Source: Calcarisporiella thermophila CBS 279.70
Lineage: Eukaryota; Calcarisporiellomycota
DNA: 27,330 nt
NCBI RefSeq assembly: GCF_041956535.1
Contig: NW_027192219.1
Location: 62,099-89,428, forward strand
Reading direction: 5' to 3'
The notes under the pieces: generated by a model
What the model was told of the DNA's origin: nothing
The model's input: only the letters and a program-made list of their open reading frames with translations
The model's database searches: none
Made by a program: the position numbers and the translations under genes
Shown here: in pieces, positions 26,262 to 27,330 of the stretch
Position numbering within the stretch: position 1 is the first letter of the stretch
Layout: the number at the start of each line of letters is the position of its first letter

Positions 26262-27330
26262 TTAGAGTTTTGTATGCCCTAGGAGATCTTTATCGAATTA
26301 TTTAGTTTTAGTTAGTTTTTCACATACCATTATAATTCATTACACCTTTTTTGCCCCGATTTTATTTTAATTTCATTTCCCTACTACTCACGTATATGCT
26401 CCGCGATTCAATGGTCTACAAGTATATTTCACACTTTCGCCACACTTCATATTTTCATCTTCATGCTTATTATTCGCCCGCATTTTTAAATTTCTACATT
26501 TTTAATATTCGATACGTTTGAAACAGAGTACCAGAGTTTATTCTATTTTAAAAGAAAAAGGTTTTTTTTGTATTTACTTCCTTCCCTCGATAACTAATAT
26601 AATGCTCTACTCAAACTATAAATATACCAATTCAATAGTGATACAACTTATAATCTAGTTGTTCAGAATATTACCCTCACTGGCCCAAGAACCATATCAG
26701 AATCAAATTCTCAGGCATGTACGGACAATAAAAACAAAAATAGAAGAGCTAACTTGTTACAGCTAGTATGGCCATATTTTTTACTTATTTTCTGATACCG
26801 TTGTGTTTGCACCGGTGCATATTATCAGTCTAAATTGACAACAGTACAGAAGAATGATATCAAAACACAACACTGGCAAGCGTTATCACATTGCAGATCA
26901 TTTCCTTAGATGGCCTTATCGTGCTGCAGCTCTTATTGCACTTCTCATTTATAGTTAGTATAGTAAAGTAGTACTTATCAGCCATAAAATTGTAAGCTAA
27001 TTTGATTGTTATTCACTCAAAATAGTCAATATACAAGTCAAAAAATAATATTAACTAACATATATATATTGCTTTATTATATAAACAGCTTATAAATTAT
27101 CAACTGTCTAATCATATTATCTAGTTCCTATACTTTTGTCTTTTCACATTAAACTTTCCTAAGATAGCTCATATATTAATAGCATATCTTAAGGAATTTC
27201 TTATGCCCATTTGATAAGTCAGAAGGACATGCCCTGTAAGAAGCCACCGTAAGGAAATTATGCGGAAACCTTTTGGGGGCTTTTTTGTGGAAATGCCACG
27301 ATTACCATTGGTTCACGTGGATTTTTAGCG
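26262..27330. other. AT-rich intergenic region at right edge
   Basis: About 1.07 kb of AT-rich DNA, including the kinase 3' UTR. The only notable open frame is 26854-26958 (+, 34 aa, ending ALIALLIYS just at a GTTAGT sequence). It is too short to call a gene. No RNA gene or mobile element is recognised. Confidence 0.5.

Overview
This window is nuclear DNA from a fungus. Seven protein genes are recognisable by family. All are split by short GT-AG introns, mostly 54-97 nt, often with CTAAC/CTGAC-like branch sites. Several families point to fungi: a double-HtrA Nma111 protease, a Vts1-type SAM protein and a Cla4-like PAK kinase. MCM8 is missing from many well-studied yeasts and moulds, so its presence suggests an early-diverging or gene-retaining fungal lineage. 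This is inference; I cannot name the species.

Layout, left to right: a short 15-bp tandem repeat (6-50); tRNA-Lys(CUU) on + (174-246); an intron-rich gene of unknown function with a conserved-looking coiled coil (+, 881-1882); an M17 leucyl aminopeptidase (-, 2206-3948); VTS1 (-, 4332-6422); MCM8 with 18 exons (-, 7256-11041); a second tRNA-Lys(CUU) (-, 11234-11306); an odd tRNA-like element (+, 11390-11464); about 2.2 kb of AT-rich, gene-poor DNA with one possible small coding piece (-, 12399-12578); NMA111 (+, 13741-16935); NRDE2 with 12 exons (-, 17279-21594); PEX12 (+, 21852-23368); a PAK kinase (+, 23651-26261); and about 1.1 kb of AT-rich DNA without a supported gene.

The genes do not form a pathway cluster. 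They cover peptide turnover, mRNA decay, DNA repair and recombination, protein quality control, RNA surveillance, peroxisome import and Cdc42/Rac signalling. NRDE2 and PEX12 are divergent and share 257 bp of upstream DNA. VTS1 and the aminopeptidase lie in tandem, as do PEX12 and the kinase. I rebuilt exon structures by hand from splice signals, frame continuity and remembered family similarity. Every listed exon chain has consistent phases from ATG to stop.

I found no convincing new multi-gene system. The points most worth a second look are a predicted 32-nt intron in VTS1, an in-frame alternative donor in MCM8 that would leave a 30-nt intron, a Cla4-like kinase with no visible PH domain, and the aberrant tRNA-like element.
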